32,109 nt of DNA from JANXAZ01 sp964504655 (GTDB lineage Bacteria > Pseudomonadota > Alphaproteobacteria > Geminicoccales > Geminicoccaceae): assembly GCA_964504655.1 (NCBI GenBank), contig CAZDFD010000045.1:1-32109 (forward strand), written 5' to 3'. Shown here piece by piece: positions 1 through 7,865 of this stretch. Each line of letters begins with the position of its first letter. Position 1 is the first letter of the stretch. A program made the position numbers and the translations under genes. A model generated the notes under the pieces. The model made no database searches. It saw nothing but the letters and a program-made list of their open reading frames with translations, and had not been told where the DNA came from.

Positions 1-11
1 CGCCCGCGCCC

Positions 12-1031
12 CTACTGGCGGACGAGCTCGACGCGGCGGTTCTTGGCGCGGCCTTCCTCGCTGTCGTTCGGGGCCTTGGGGGCGAGCATGGCGACCCCGG
101 CCGGGGCCAGGCGGGCGGCGGCGATGCCGTGCTTCTTGGTGAGCTCGTCCACCACCGCCTGGGCGCGGCGCCTGGAGAGGCCGAGATTGTAGTCGAGGCC
201 GCCCTGGTTGTCGGTGTGGCCGACGACGTAGAGCTTCAGCGCGGGCTCGGCCTTCAGGAGCTTGCCGATCTCGGCGATCGTCTCGGCCGATTCCGGCTTC
301 ACCACCGCCTTGTCGGTGTCGAAATGGATCCCGTAGAGCGAGACCGAGCCGGTCTCGGCGATGCCCTTGGCCATGGCGGTGGCGTCGACCGTCACCATCC
401 GCTCCTCCATGGCGCCGACCTCGACCACCTCGAGGAGCACCGCCGGGCCCGCCTCCTTGCGGCCGCGGGCCTCGAAGCCGAAGGATTTGGCGACCAGGAG
501 CTGGACCCAGGTCCGGCGCGGCCCGTCCTCGCGGAGGGCGGTCAGGAGGCGCTCCTCGGAGCTGCCGGTGAAGGCGTCGTTGACGAGCAGGCCCGCACCC
601 TGCGCGGTCCTGGCCGGCAGGGGCTTCGAGCCGAACAGCACGTAGCCGAGCAGCCCGTCCCGCCGCCCGCAGGCCTCCTTGGCGCACGAGAACAGCGTGG
701 TGAAGCCGGCCTCGGCCAAGGCCTTCTCGTAGTTGCGGAAGACCTCGAGCGAGGAGCGGCCGTCCGGGGCCATGTAGAGCCGGCGCGAGCGCCTGCCCTC
801 GACGGTGCGGCCCTTGCTGAACGCGTCCTTGCCGTCGGGGCCGGTCAGATACGGCCCCTCGACGATCAGCTGCTCGTCGAACGCCTTCTCCTCGATCGCG
901 AGCAGGATCGAGCCCTCGTAGCGTTTGATCGCGGGGTGGTCGCGGCCGCCCGCCACGTCCTTCAGGGCCTGGGCGGCGGCCGGCGCGGCGGTGACGAGGA
1001 GGGCCAGAAGGCCCAGGAGTGGTCGCAGCAC
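12..1031 (-). CDS. OmpA family outer-membrane/peptidoglycan-associated protein
   Basis: This 339-residue protein begins with a Sec-type signal peptide (a Leu/Ala-rich core ending in AAPAAAQA). The middle, about residues 25-210, resembles the DUF4892-type domain that often precedes OmpA domains. The last ~110 residues form an OmpA C-terminal domain: a beta strand around GIHFDTDKA, then VVGHTDNQG, a repeated Arg segment (LSRRRAQAVV) and the closing NRRVEL. The Asp of HTD and the Arg of NRR are the usual diaminopimelate-binding positions, so it probably anchors to peptidoglycan in the periplasm. The start is GTG with AGGGAG upstream. The open frame extends far 5' of it, but that extension is an antisense shadow of the aldolase and kinase genes. 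It lies 65 bp downstream of the aldolase gene on the same strand and may be cotranscribed. Confidence 0.85.
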   Translation of the reverse strand: MLRPLLGLLALLVTAAPAAAQALKDVAGGRDHPAIKRYEGSILLAIEEKAFDEQLIVEGPYLTGPDGKDAFSKGRTVEGRRSRRLYMAPDGRSSLEVFRNYEKALAEAGFTTLFSCAKEACGRRDGLLGYVLFGSKPLPARTAQGAGLLVNDAFTGSSEERLLTALREDGPRRTWVQLLVAKSFGFEARGRKEAGPAVLLEVVEVGAMEERMVTVDATAMAKGIAETGSVSLYGIHFDTDKAVVKPESAETIAEIGKLLKAEPALKLYVVGHTDNQGGLDYNLGLSRRRAQAVVDELTKKHGIAAARLAPAGVAMLAPKAPNDSEEGRAKNRRVELVRQ

Positions 1032-1096
1032 GGTCGATCTCCCTGAGGGCTCGCAGGCGGAGGGTAGCCCGACCTCGAGGTGCATGCAGCCGGATG

Positions 1097-2149
1097 TCAC
1101 TCGACCTCGGGATACCGCTCGGCGAAGCCGTGGTCGGCTCGGGCGAGGCGGGGGCCGTTCGGGGCGAAGCGGGGGTGGCGGTGCCAGGGGGTGGCGTGCG
1201 CGCGGGCCAAGCTCGAGATCGCTTCGAGATAGGGGACGGCGCCGTCGCGGAGCCGAGCGCGCATCCGCGCGGCGTCCGGCCAGGCCTCGAAGGCGTCCCA
1301 CCAGATCGCCCGGCCGGCGAGGAAGCCCGAGGCGCCGGCCCGGAAGGCGTGGACCAGCACGCGGCGGAAGGCCTCCGGGCCGGCACCGGCACTCAGCATC
1401 ACCCAGGGCCGCCCGGCGGCCCGAGCGAGCGCGTCGAACAGCGGCTGGACCCGGGCGCTCTCCGGGCCGTCGGGGTCGGGCACCCGCTCGGCCGGGATCG
1501 GGCTCTCGAGCTTGAAGAGATCGACGCCGTAGGCCGGGTCGGCGAAGGTCCGCACGCTTTCGAGGACGAGCTCCGGGCGCTTGGCCGGGTCCTCGAGATA
1601 ATCGCCGCCGGGCCGCGCGTCGGCGAACGGGTAAACGAGGAGCTCGAGGACGAAGGGCAGGTCGTGCGCCCGGCAAGCGGCCCCCACCGCGCGCACATAG
1701 GCCTCCTGGTGGGCCCGCACCTCGGCCGCGGCGTCGGGGCGGTACCAGGCCAGGACCTTGACCGCATCGCCGCCCATGCGGCGGATCTTGGCGACCGACC
1801 AACCGGGGATCGAGGCGCTGCGCCGGCCGCCCGGGCCGTCCGCGAAGGCGTGGCTCTCGAGGGTGAGGAGGAGCCCCCGCTGCGGGTCGAGCGCGTCCCA
1901 GGCGAAGGGCCAGGCCCAGACGGGGTCGACCAGCGTCGCCGAGGCGTGCGGGGCGAGCTCCTCGACCAGGAGGCGCTTGACGGCGCTGACCTCGAGGTCG
2001 CGGGCTTCGCCCGAAAGCGCGCGCAGCCGGTTCATGATCGGCGGCCGCTGGTCGACCGCGAGCATGCGGAAGAGGCCATGGCGGTCGGCCAGCCGACGCA
2101 GGCCCCAGAGCTTGCCGGCGGAGAGGCCGCCCGGGGGGAGCGTGGTCAC
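1097..2149 (-). CDS. Class I aldolase of the tagatose-1,6-bisphosphate (LacD)/YihT family
   Basis: A 350-residue LacD-like aldolase. Family landmarks are MLAVDQRP near residue 30, HASATLVDP, GGDAVKVLAWYRPD, an acidic cluster in LELLVYP, FKLESP with K213 as the predicted Schiff-base lysine, WVMLSAG, and the C-terminal phosphate-binding AGASGFLAGRAIW. These enzymes cleave ketose (bis)phosphates to dihydroxyacetone phosphate plus an aldehyde. The GTG start overlaps the stop of the upstream kinase gene as GTGA, which implies translational coupling, so the kinase product is probably the substrate. The C-terminal motif resembles sulfofructose-1-phosphate aldolase YihT (as I recall it) more than LacD, while the middle reads more like LacD. 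The substrate is therefore open: tagatose-bisphosphate, sulfofructose-phosphate or another ketose phosphate. Confidence 0.85.
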   Translation of the reverse strand: MTTLPPGGLSAGKLWGLRRLADRHGLFRMLAVDQRPPIMNRLRALSGEARDLEVSAVKRLLVEELAPHASATLVDPVWAWPFAWDALDPQRGLLLTLESHAFADGPGGRRSASIPGWSVAKIRRMGGDAVKVLAWYRPDAAAEVRAHQEAYVRAVGAACRAHDLPFVLELLVYPFADARPGGDYLEDPAKRPELVLESVRTFADPAYGVDLFKLESPIPAERVPDPDGPESARVQPLFDALARAAGRPWVMLSAGAGPEAFRRVLVHAFRAGASGFLAGRAIWWDAFEAWPDAARMRARLRDGAVPYLEAISSLARAHATPWHRHPRFAPNGPRLARADHGFAERYPEVE

Positions 2150-3069
2150 CGGTCGGCCTCCGGGTCGGGGTGGGCGGCGAGAAGTTCCAGGACCTCGCCG
2201 CTCGTGGGGAAGGCGGCGCGGCCCGATGGCCGGCCGCAGCGGATCGCCGCCGCGGCGGCGGCGAAGCGGAGCGCCTCGCGCCAGCCCCGGCGCTCGCCGA
2301 GGGCGGTGGCGAGCGCGCCGTGGAAGGTGTCGCCGGCACCGAGCGTGTCGACCGCCCGCACCGCGAAGGCCGGCAGGTGCGCGGTCCGCCCGGCCTCGCG
2401 CAGGAGCACGCCCTCCGAGCCGAGCGTCACCGCCAGCCGGGCCGGGCTGCGCGCTTCGATCCGGGCGAGGCCCGCGGCCGGGTCGGCCGCCCCGGTCCAG
2501 CGCTCGAGCCCGTCGCGCGACCAGCAGAGATGCGAGGCGGTGGCGAGGAGCTCGCCGGCCCAGGGCTCGGCCATGGCGTGGTCGAGGTCGGCCAGGCCCG
2601 GGACGCCGCGCTCGCGCGCGGTCCGCAATGCCGCCACGGCGGCCCGCGGCCAGCGGCCGTCGACGAGCAGCGCGTCGAACGCGCCGAGTGCTGCCGTGGC
2701 CGGCGCCGGCGCGTCCTCGAGCAGCGAAGGATCGCTGTGGTTGACGAGGAGCCTCTCGCCGGCCGGATCGACCAGCACCGCCGAGAGCGAGGAGGCCAGT
2801 CCGGCGACGCGCTCGACCGCCTCGGTCGGGACGCCGAGCGCCTCGAGCTCGGCCAGGATCAGGGCACCCGGCGGGTCCCGGCCGATCCGGGAGACGAGGC
2901 GCGCCGCGGCACCGAGGCGCGCCGCCGCGGCGGCGGCGTTGGCGGCCATTCCGCCGAGCACGGTCAGCCGGTCCCGGGCCAGGTACTTGCGCGCCACCGG
3001 CGGCAGCTCGTCCACGAGCAGCACGAGGTCGAGCACGGCGATGCCGACGGAGGTGAGCCGAACCGCCAC
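2146..3069 (-). CDS. PfkB-family sugar kinase, similar to sulfofructose kinase YihV
   Basis: A 307-residue ribokinase/PfkB kinase. The N-terminal VGIAVLD, the glycine motif VLGGMAANAA (residues 37-46) and the anion-hole signature DTLGAGDTFHG with catalytic base D247 are all present. Aligned by eye with E. coli YihV from memory, the N-terminal half runs without gaps. K28, N110 and R139 fall on the YihV residues K27, N109 and R138, which I recall as contacting the sulfonate. GERLLVN and VDGRW are the local contexts. The GTG start at 3069 has GGAGG nine bases upstream; the open frame continues 52 codons further 5', across the divergent promoter region and into the neighbouring gene, which is unlikely to be used. 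The stop overlaps the aldolase start by four bases. A generic sugar or fructose-6-phosphate-like kinase remains possible. Confidence 0.85.
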   Translation of the reverse strand: MAVRLTSVGIAVLDLVLLVDELPPVARKYLARDRLTVLGGMAANAAAAAARLGAAARLVSRIGRDPPGALILAELEALGVPTEAVERVAGLASSLSAVLVDPAGERLLVNHSDPSLLEDAPAPATAALGAFDALLVDGRWPRAAVAALRTARERGVPGLADLDHAMAEPWAGELLATASHLCWSRDGLERWTGAADPAAGLARIEARSPARLAVTLGSEGVLLREAGRTAHLPAFAVRAVDTLGAGDTFHGALATALGERRGWREALRFAAAAAAIRCGRPSGRAAFPTSGEVLELLAAHPDPEADR

Positions 3070-3084
3070 CGAGCCCGCCTCCGG

Positions 3085-3102
3085 GTTGCCGCACGCGGCA
3101 AC
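3085..3102. promoter_or_regulatory. 18-bp inverted repeat between divergent kinase and dehydrogenase genes
   Basis: GTTGCCGC-AC-GCGGCAAC is a perfect 8-bp inverted repeat with a 2-bp spacer. It sits in the 88-bp divergent intergenic region, immediately upstream of the kinase Shine-Dalgarno (3078-3082) and 55 bp before the dehydrogenase start. The shape suits a dimeric repressor operator such as a LacI- or GntR-family site, but no regulator is encoded in the window. A TCCTAG hexamer follows at 3106-3111. Confidence 0.4.
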
Positions 3103-3157
3103 GGATCCTAGAGGCGGGGGCGCCGGCCGTCCACCACGCCCGGCGGGGAGGTGCCCG

Positions 3158-4090
3158 TTGGCCGAGATCGTGATCAGCGAGCTCATGGACGAGGCCGCGG
3201 TCGCCGACCTCGCCCGGGACCGCACGGTCCGCTACGAGCCCGACCTGGTCGACCGCCGGAGCGAGCTCCTGGCGTCGCTCGGCCGGGCCCGGGCGCTGAT
3301 CGTCCGCAACCGCACCCGGGTCGACGCGGAACTCTTGGCGGCGGCGCCCGCCCTCACGGTGGTCGGGCGGCTCGGCGTCGGGCTCGACAACATCGACCTG
3401 GCGGCCTGCCGGGGGCGCGGGATCGCGGTCTGCCCGGCCACCGGCGCCAACGACGTGGCGGTCGCCGAGTACGTGATCGCGGCCGTGCTGATCCTCCTGC
3501 GCGGCGCCTTCGGCGCGACCCCGGCCGTCCTCGCGGGCGGCTGGCCGCGCGAGGCCTCGATCGGCCGCGAGGCCCTGGGCCGCACGCTCGGGCTCGTGGG
3601 CTTCGGGCGGATCGCCCGCGAGGTCGCGGCCCGGGCCCGGGCGCTCGGCATGAGGATCGCGGCCTTCGACCCGCTCCTGCCCGAGGACCACCCGGCCTGG
3701 TCCGGGGTCGAGCGGCACCCGACCCTCACGGGCCTCCTCGAGGCGGCCGAGGTGGCGAGCCTGCACGTGCCCTTGACCGCGGAGACCCGCCATCTGCTCG
3801 ACGCCCGGGCGATCGCGGCGATGCGGCCGGGCGCCATCCTGATCAACACCGCGCGCGGCCCGGTGGTCGAGGCGGCGGCGGTGGCGACGGCACTGCGCGC
3901 GGGCCGGCTCGGCGGCGCGGCGCTCGACGTGTTCGAGGCGGAGCCGCTCTCGGCCGAGGCAGCCCGGATCTTCGCCGGCTGCCCGAACCTGATCCTCACC
4001 CCGCACATCGCCGGGATCACGGTCGAGAGCAACCAGCGGGTCTCGGCGATGGTGGCCGACGCCGTGCGCCGCGCGCTCGCCCCAGGCTGA
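3158..4090 (+). CDS. D-isomer-specific 2-hydroxyacid dehydrogenase, SerA/SlcC-like
   Basis: A 310-residue NAD-dependent 2-hydroxyacid dehydrogenase. The substrate-binding half is followed by the nucleotide-binding motif VGFGRIAREV (residues ~148-157). The catalytic triad is complete: R233 in NTARGP, E262 in FEAEPL and H283 in LTPHIAG. GRLGVGLDNID and ANDVAVAEYVI are typical of phosphoglycerate-dehydrogenase-like members. It has no C-terminal ACT domain, so it is not full-length SerA. The N-terminal ISELMDE and the VRNRT and RLGVGLDNID blocks look very close to (S)-sulfolactate dehydrogenase SlcC of Chromohalobacter as I remember it; that is not a computed match. The start is TTG, preceded by GGGGAGG at about seven bases; GTG at 3170 is an alternative. 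It is divergent from the kinase and ends 3 bp from the convergent HAD gene. Confidence 0.85.
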   Translation: MAEIVISELMDEAAVADLARDRTVRYEPDLVDRRSELLASLGRARALIVRNRTRVDAELLAAAPALTVVGRLGVGLDNIDLAACRGRGIAVCPATGANDVAVAEYVIAAVLILLRGAFGATPAVLAGGWPREASIGREALGRTLGLVGFGRIAREVAARARALGMRIAAFDPLLPEDHPAWSGVERHPTLTGLLEAAEVASLHVPLTAETRHLLDARAIAAMRPGAILINTARGPVVEAAAVATALRAGRLGGAALDVFEAEPLSAEAARIFAGCPNLILTPHIAGITVESNQRVSAMVADAVRRALAPG

Positions 4091-4093
4091 GCC

Positions 4094-4966
4094 TCACCAG
4101 CCGAAGCGCCGCAGCACGAACTCCGGGGGAGCGAGCCCGTGCCGGGCGGCGAGGCGCTCGACCGCGACGAGGAGCGCGTCCTCCGGTCCGTCGACCGGGA
4201 GGTCGCCGGCATGGATACCGGCCGCCACGAGGCAGGTCCGCAGTCCCTGCGCGCCGGCGCCCGCGACGTCGTGCTCGAGGCTGTCGCCCACGGCCAGGAT
4301 CGCCGCGCGCGGAAGCCCGCCCAGGGCGCGCAGGCAGGCCTCGTAGATGGGCGCGTGCGGCTTGCCGACATAGAGCACGCGGCCGCCGAGCGCCTCGTAG
4401 ATCCGGGCGAGCGCGCCGGGCGTGTCCTGCAGGCCCGCCGGTGTCGGCGCCTGGCGGTCGGGGTTCGAGCAGACGAGCGGCAGGTCGCGGGCGCGGGCCG
4501 CCGCCGCGAGCGGCCGGAAGGCCTCGGCCGGCCGGCCCTCGAGCGCCGAGACGAGGAGGAAGTCGGCCGCCTCGACCGTCTCGACGAGCTCGAGGCCGAG
4601 CCCGTCGACCGGCCCGAGGTCGCGGTCGATGGTCAGGAGCAGGCAGCGCCGGCCGAGCTCGCTCCAGGGCGGCGCCGGGCGCTCGCGCAAGAGCCGCCAG
4701 GCGGCCTCGCCCGAGGTCACGACGTCGGCCGTGCGCTCCGGCCGGAGGCCCATGGCGGACAGTCGCGCGCGGTTGGTGGCGGCGCGCCGGCCGGAGTTGG
4801 AGAGCAGCACGATCGGCGCGGCCAGGGCGAGGAGCCGGTCGAGCGCCTCGGGCGCGCCCGGCAACGGCCGCTCGCCGTCGTGCAGCACGCCCCACTGGTC
4901 GAGCAGGAAGCCCCGGAAGGAGGGGGCGAGCGCGCCCAGGCCGGGCACGAGACGGGGGCGGGACAT
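4094..4966 (-). CDS. HAD-IIA family sugar-phosphatase-like hydrolase (TIGR01459 type)
   Basis: A 290-residue class IIA HAD hydrolase like the NagD/TIGR01459 proteins common in alphaproteobacteria. Motif I is FLLDQWGVLHDG near residue 20; the Asp nucleophile is present, although the usual DxD second acid is replaced by tryptophan, as in many TIGR01459 members. Motif II is VLLSNSGR, motif III the Lys of VGKPHAPIYE, and motif IV AVGDSLEHDVAGA. Such proteins usually dephosphorylate small phosphorylated metabolites, but this subfamily's substrate is not settled. The ATG lacks a strong Shine-Dalgarno. It is convergent with the dehydrogenase (3-bp gap) and divergent from the P1 peptidase (92-bp gap), so it is probably its own transcription unit. 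Confidence 0.85.
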   Translation of the reverse strand: MSRPRLVPGLGALAPSFRGFLLDQWGVLHDGERPLPGAPEALDRLLALAAPIVLLSNSGRRAATNRARLSAMGLRPERTADVVTSGEAAWRLLRERPAPPWSELGRRCLLLTIDRDLGPVDGLGLELVETVEAADFLLVSALEGRPAEAFRPLAAAARARDLPLVCSNPDRQAPTPAGLQDTPGALARIYEALGGRVLYVGKPHAPIYEACLRALGGLPRAAILAVGDSLEHDVAGAGAQGLRTCLVAAGIHAGDLPVDGPEDALLVAVERLAARHGLAPPEFVLRRFGW

Positions 4967-5058
4967 GGGCGCTGCTGCCGGATGGTCGCTCGGGCCCGGG
5001 CTCCCTAGGATGGCCCGGGCCGCCCGGCAAGCCGCGGTCCGACCGGAGCGGAGGAGCG

Positions 5059-6186
5059 ATGTCCGGAAAGCCGCGCGGGCGCGAGCTCGGCCTGCCCTTC
5101 AGGGGGACGCCCGGGCCCCTGAACGCCATCACCGATGTGCCCGGGGTGCTCGTCGGGCTCACCACCCTGATCGAGGGCGAGGGCCCGCTGGTGCCTGGCC
5201 GGGGCCCGGTGCGGACCGGGGTCACGGCGATCCTGCCGCGCGGCCGGGAGCCCGCCTGGCGGCCGGTCTGGGCCGGCTTCCACGCCTTCAACGGCAATGG
5301 CGAGATGACCGGCGTGCACTGGATCCGCGAGGGCGGCTGGCTCGCCGGCCCGATCCTCCTGACCAACACCCACGCCGTCGGCATTGCCCACCACGCCGCG
5401 GTGCGCTGGATGCTGCGCACCCATGCCGCGGCCTTCGCGGAGGCGCACCGCTGGGCGATGCCGGTGGTGGCCGAGACCTATGACGGGGTGCTCAACGACA
5501 TCAACGGCCTGCACCTCGCCGAGGACCACGTGCTGCAGGCGCTCGACCGGGCCGACGGCGGGCCGGTCGCCGAGGGCAGCAGCGGCGGCGGCACCGGCAT
5601 GATCGCCTACGAGTTCAAGGCCGGCACCGGCAGCGCCTCGCGCCGGGTCGGGGCCGGCGGCCTCGAGGGTGTCGTGGGCGTCCTCGTCCAGGCCAATCAC
5701 GGCCGGCGGCCGCAGCTCCAGGTGCTGGGCGTGCCGATCGGCGAGCATCTGGTCGAGGACCGGCTGTTCGGTCCGGAGGCGGGCTCGATCGTCGTCGTCG
5801 TGGCGACCGACCTGCCGCTCCTGCCGCACCAGCTCGCGCGGCTCGCCCGGCGGGCCGGGCTCGGCATGGCGCGCGGCGGGACCACCGGCGGCAACGGCTC
5901 GGGCGACCTGTTCCTCGCCTTCAGCACGGCGGGGGGCCCGGAGCTCGGCGCCGCCTCGGGCAGCCACGGGGCGCTCGGCGACGGCGCCCTCGACCCGCTG
6001 TTCGCGGCCGTCGTCGAGGCGGTCGAGGAGGCGGTGGTCAACGCGCTGCTCGCGGCCGAGCCGATGCGGGCGCTGCGCCCGGCCGGGCGGCTCGTGCCGG
6101 CGCTGCCGGCCGACCGGCTGCTCGCCCTGATGCGCCGGCACGGCCGTCTCGCCCAGGCGGTTGCGGAGGGGCCGGGGCGGCCCTAG
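5059..6186 (+). CDS. P1-family (DmpA-like) aminopeptidase
   Basis: A 375-residue member of peptidase family S58/P1 (DmpA, beta-peptidyl aminopeptidase). The family start NAITDVPGVLVG, a VRTGVTAILPRG block, the LTNTHAVG and YDGVLNDINGLH motifs and a glycine-rich stretch around residue 185 are present. The processing site is NGSGD: cleavage between G280 and S281 would free S281 as the N-terminal nucleophile. The family removes N-terminal residues from small peptides, including D-amino acid or beta-amino acid peptides and amides. No signal peptide is visible, so it is likely cytoplasmic. The ATG has GGAGG just upstream. It heads a run of seven plus-strand genes and is followed after 38 bp by oppA, which suggests it digests imported peptides. 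Confidence 0.9.
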   Translation: MSGKPRGRELGLPFRGTPGPLNAITDVPGVLVGLTTLIEGEGPLVPGRGPVRTGVTAILPRGREPAWRPVWAGFHAFNGNGEMTGVHWIREGGWLAGPILLTNTHAVGIAHHAAVRWMLRTHAAAFAEAHRWAMPVVAETYDGVLNDINGLHLAEDHVLQALDRADGGPVAEGSSGGGTGMIAYEFKAGTGSASRRVGAGGLEGVVGVLVQANHGRRPQLQVLGVPIGEHLVEDRLFGPEAGSIVVVVATDLPLLPHQLARLARRAGLGMARGGTTGGNGSGDLFLAFSTAGGPELGAASGSHGALGDGALDPLFAAVVEAVEEAVVNALLAAEPMRALRPAGRLVPALPADRLLALMRRHGRLAQAVAEGPGRP

Positions 6187-6224
6187 GCTCACGCGATCGT
6201 TGGGCTCTCGGGGAGGACGGGACG

Positions 6225-7823
6225 ATGACGCGGGTGAGGACGGGGTCCTGGCTCGGTCGGCTGGGGCTGGCCGCGTTGCTGATCGGTGGCACGGCGCTCG
6301 GCGCGGCCGCCGAGAGCGTGCTCCGGATCGGCAACATGGGCGAGCCGCAGTCGCTCGACCCGCACAAGGTCGCCGGCACCTGGGAGAACCGGATCATCGG
6401 CGACATGTTCATGGGCCTCACGACCGAGGCGGCCGACGGCTCGACGATCCCGGGCGCCGCCGAGAGCTGGACGGTGAGCGACGACGGGCTCACCTACACC
6501 TTCAAGATCCGCGACCATCTCTGGTCGGACGGCACGCCGGTCACCGCGGACGACTTCGTCTACGCGCTGCGCCGCATCCTCGACCCCAAGCGCGCCGCCA
6601 AGTACGCCTTCATCCTCTACCCGATCGCCGGCGCCAAGGCGTTCAACAAGGGCGAGACGACCGACCCCGCGACCATCGGGGCGAGCGCGCCCGACCCGCG
6701 CACGCTCGTCATCCGGCTCGCCAACCCGACGCCGTTCTTCCTGGCGCAGCTGACCCACTACACCGCCTATCCGGTGCCGCGCCACCTGGTCGAGGCCAAG
6801 GGCGAGGACTGGGTCAAGCCCGGCACGATCGCCGGTAACGGCGCCTACACCGTGGTCGAATGGGTGCCCAACAGCCAGATCACCGCGGTCAAGAATGCGA
6901 AGTTCTACGACGCCGCCAATGTCAAGATCGACAAGGTGATCTTCTATCCGGACGAGGAGCGGGCCGCGGTCCTCAAGCGGTTCCGCGCCGGCGAGGTCGA
7001 TCTGGCGACCGACTTCCCGTCGGACCAGATCGACTGGCTGAAGGCCAACCTGGCGGCGGAGACGCGGATCAACCCCTATCTCGGGATCTACTATTACCCG
7101 ATCAACAACGTCCGGGTGCCGTTCTCGGACAAGCGAGTGCGCGAGGCGCTGTCGATGGCGATCGACCGCGAGGCGATCACCGACAAGGTGCTCAAGACCG
7201 GCGAGATCCCGGCCTACAGCTTCGTGCCGCCCGGCACCGGCAACTATGGCGAGCCGGCCTACGTGGCGTGGAAGGGGCTGCCGCAGGCCGAGCGCGCGAC
7301 GCGCGCCAAGGCGCTCCTGGCCGAGGCCGGCTACGGCCCCGACAAGCCCTTGAAGGTCACCCTCAAGTACAACACGAGCGAGAACCACAAGAAGATCGCG
7401 ATCGCGGTCGCCGCGATGTGGAAGCAGCTCGGTGTGGCCACCGAGATCGTCAACAGCGAGGTCAAGGTCCACTACAACCAGCTCGAGGAGAACGACTTCG
7501 ACGTGGCGCGAGCCGGGTGGATCGCGGACTACGATGATCCCGAGAACTTCCTGTCGCTGCTGGCGACCGCGACGGGCAAGCAGAACTACGGTCGGTACAG
7601 CAACGCCGAGTTCGACAAGCTGATGGACGAGGCGGCGCGGACCGCCGACCTCAAGAAGCGGGCCGATCTCCTGCGCCGGGCCGAGGCCATCGCGCTCGCC
7701 GACGCGGCGACCATCCCGATCCACTACTACGTGTCCAAGAACCTGGTGAGCCCGAAGGTCAAGGGCTGGGTCGCCAACACCAAGGACATCCACCGCACCC
7801 GCTGGCTGTCGCTCGGCGGTTGA
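6225..7823 (+). CDS. oppA: Oligopeptide ABC transporter substrate-binding protein
   Basis: A 532-residue SBP family 5 (OppA/DppA) protein. Residues 1-29 form a Sec signal peptide ending in GAAA before ES. The mature protein begins VLRIGNMGEPQSLDPHKV, the usual cluster-C opening, followed by WTVSDDGLTYTFKIRD with WSDGTPVTADDFVYALRR, and later KRVREALSMAIDREAI and WIADYDDPENFL, all typical of peptide binders. It would capture peptides in the periplasm and deliver them to the OppBC channel. There is no lipobox cysteine, consistent with a soluble periplasmic protein. The ATG has GGGGAGG upstream. The gene is third-position G/C-rich like its neighbours and is separated from oppB by a 42-bp gap holding a strong stem-loop. 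Confidence 0.93.
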   Translation: MTRVRTGSWLGRLGLAALLIGGTALGAAAESVLRIGNMGEPQSLDPHKVAGTWENRIIGDMFMGLTTEAADGSTIPGAAESWTVSDDGLTYTFKIRDHLWSDGTPVTADDFVYALRRILDPKRAAKYAFILYPIAGAKAFNKGETTDPATIGASAPDPRTLVIRLANPTPFFLAQLTHYTAYPVPRHLVEAKGEDWVKPGTIAGNGAYTVVEWVPNSQITAVKNAKFYDAANVKIDKVIFYPDEERAAVLKRFRAGEVDLATDFPSDQIDWLKANLAAETRINPYLGIYYYPINNVRVPFSDKRVREALSMAIDREAITDKVLKTGEIPAYSFVPPGTGNYGEPAYVAWKGLPQAERATRAKALLAEAGYGPDKPLKVTLKYNTSENHKKIAIAVAAMWKQLGVATEIVNSEVKVHYNQLEENDFDVARAGWIADYDDPENFLSLLATATGKQNYGRYSNAEFDKLMDEAARTADLKKRADLLRRAEAIALADAATIPIHYYVSKNLVSPKVKGWVANTKDIHRTRWLSLGG

Positions 7824-7832
7824 GGCGGGGGA

Positions 7833-7860
7833 GCGCGGCCCCGCCCGGCGGGGGCCGCGC
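7833..7860 (+). promoter_or_regulatory. Stem-loop between oppA and oppB next to the oppB ribosome-binding region
   Basis: GCGCGGCCCC at 7833-7842 is the exact reverse complement of GGGGCCGCGC at 7851-7860, giving a 10-bp all-G/C stem with an 8-base loop. The only good Shine-Dalgarno for oppB, GGGGGAG at 7827-7833, lies on the 5' flank about 33 bases from the ATG at 7866. If the stem folds, that sequence comes within about five bases of the start. The stem could alternatively act as a stabiliser of the oppA message. No U-tract follows, so it is not a typical intrinsic terminator. Confidence 0.5.
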
Positions 7861-7865
7861 GGGCC

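Noticed and set aside
1032..2339. In-frame 5' extension of the OmpA-like gene to a 775-residue protein
   Set aside because: The extension is Arg/Pro/Ala low-complexity and antisense-shifted to the aldolase and kinase genes. A signal peptide and Shine-Dalgarno define the start at 1031.
4994..5021. CCCGGG-rich inverted repeats between the HAD gene and the P1 peptidase gene
   Set aside because: Short G/C palindromes are frequent in this composition, and there is no T-tract or defined position relative to a promoter.
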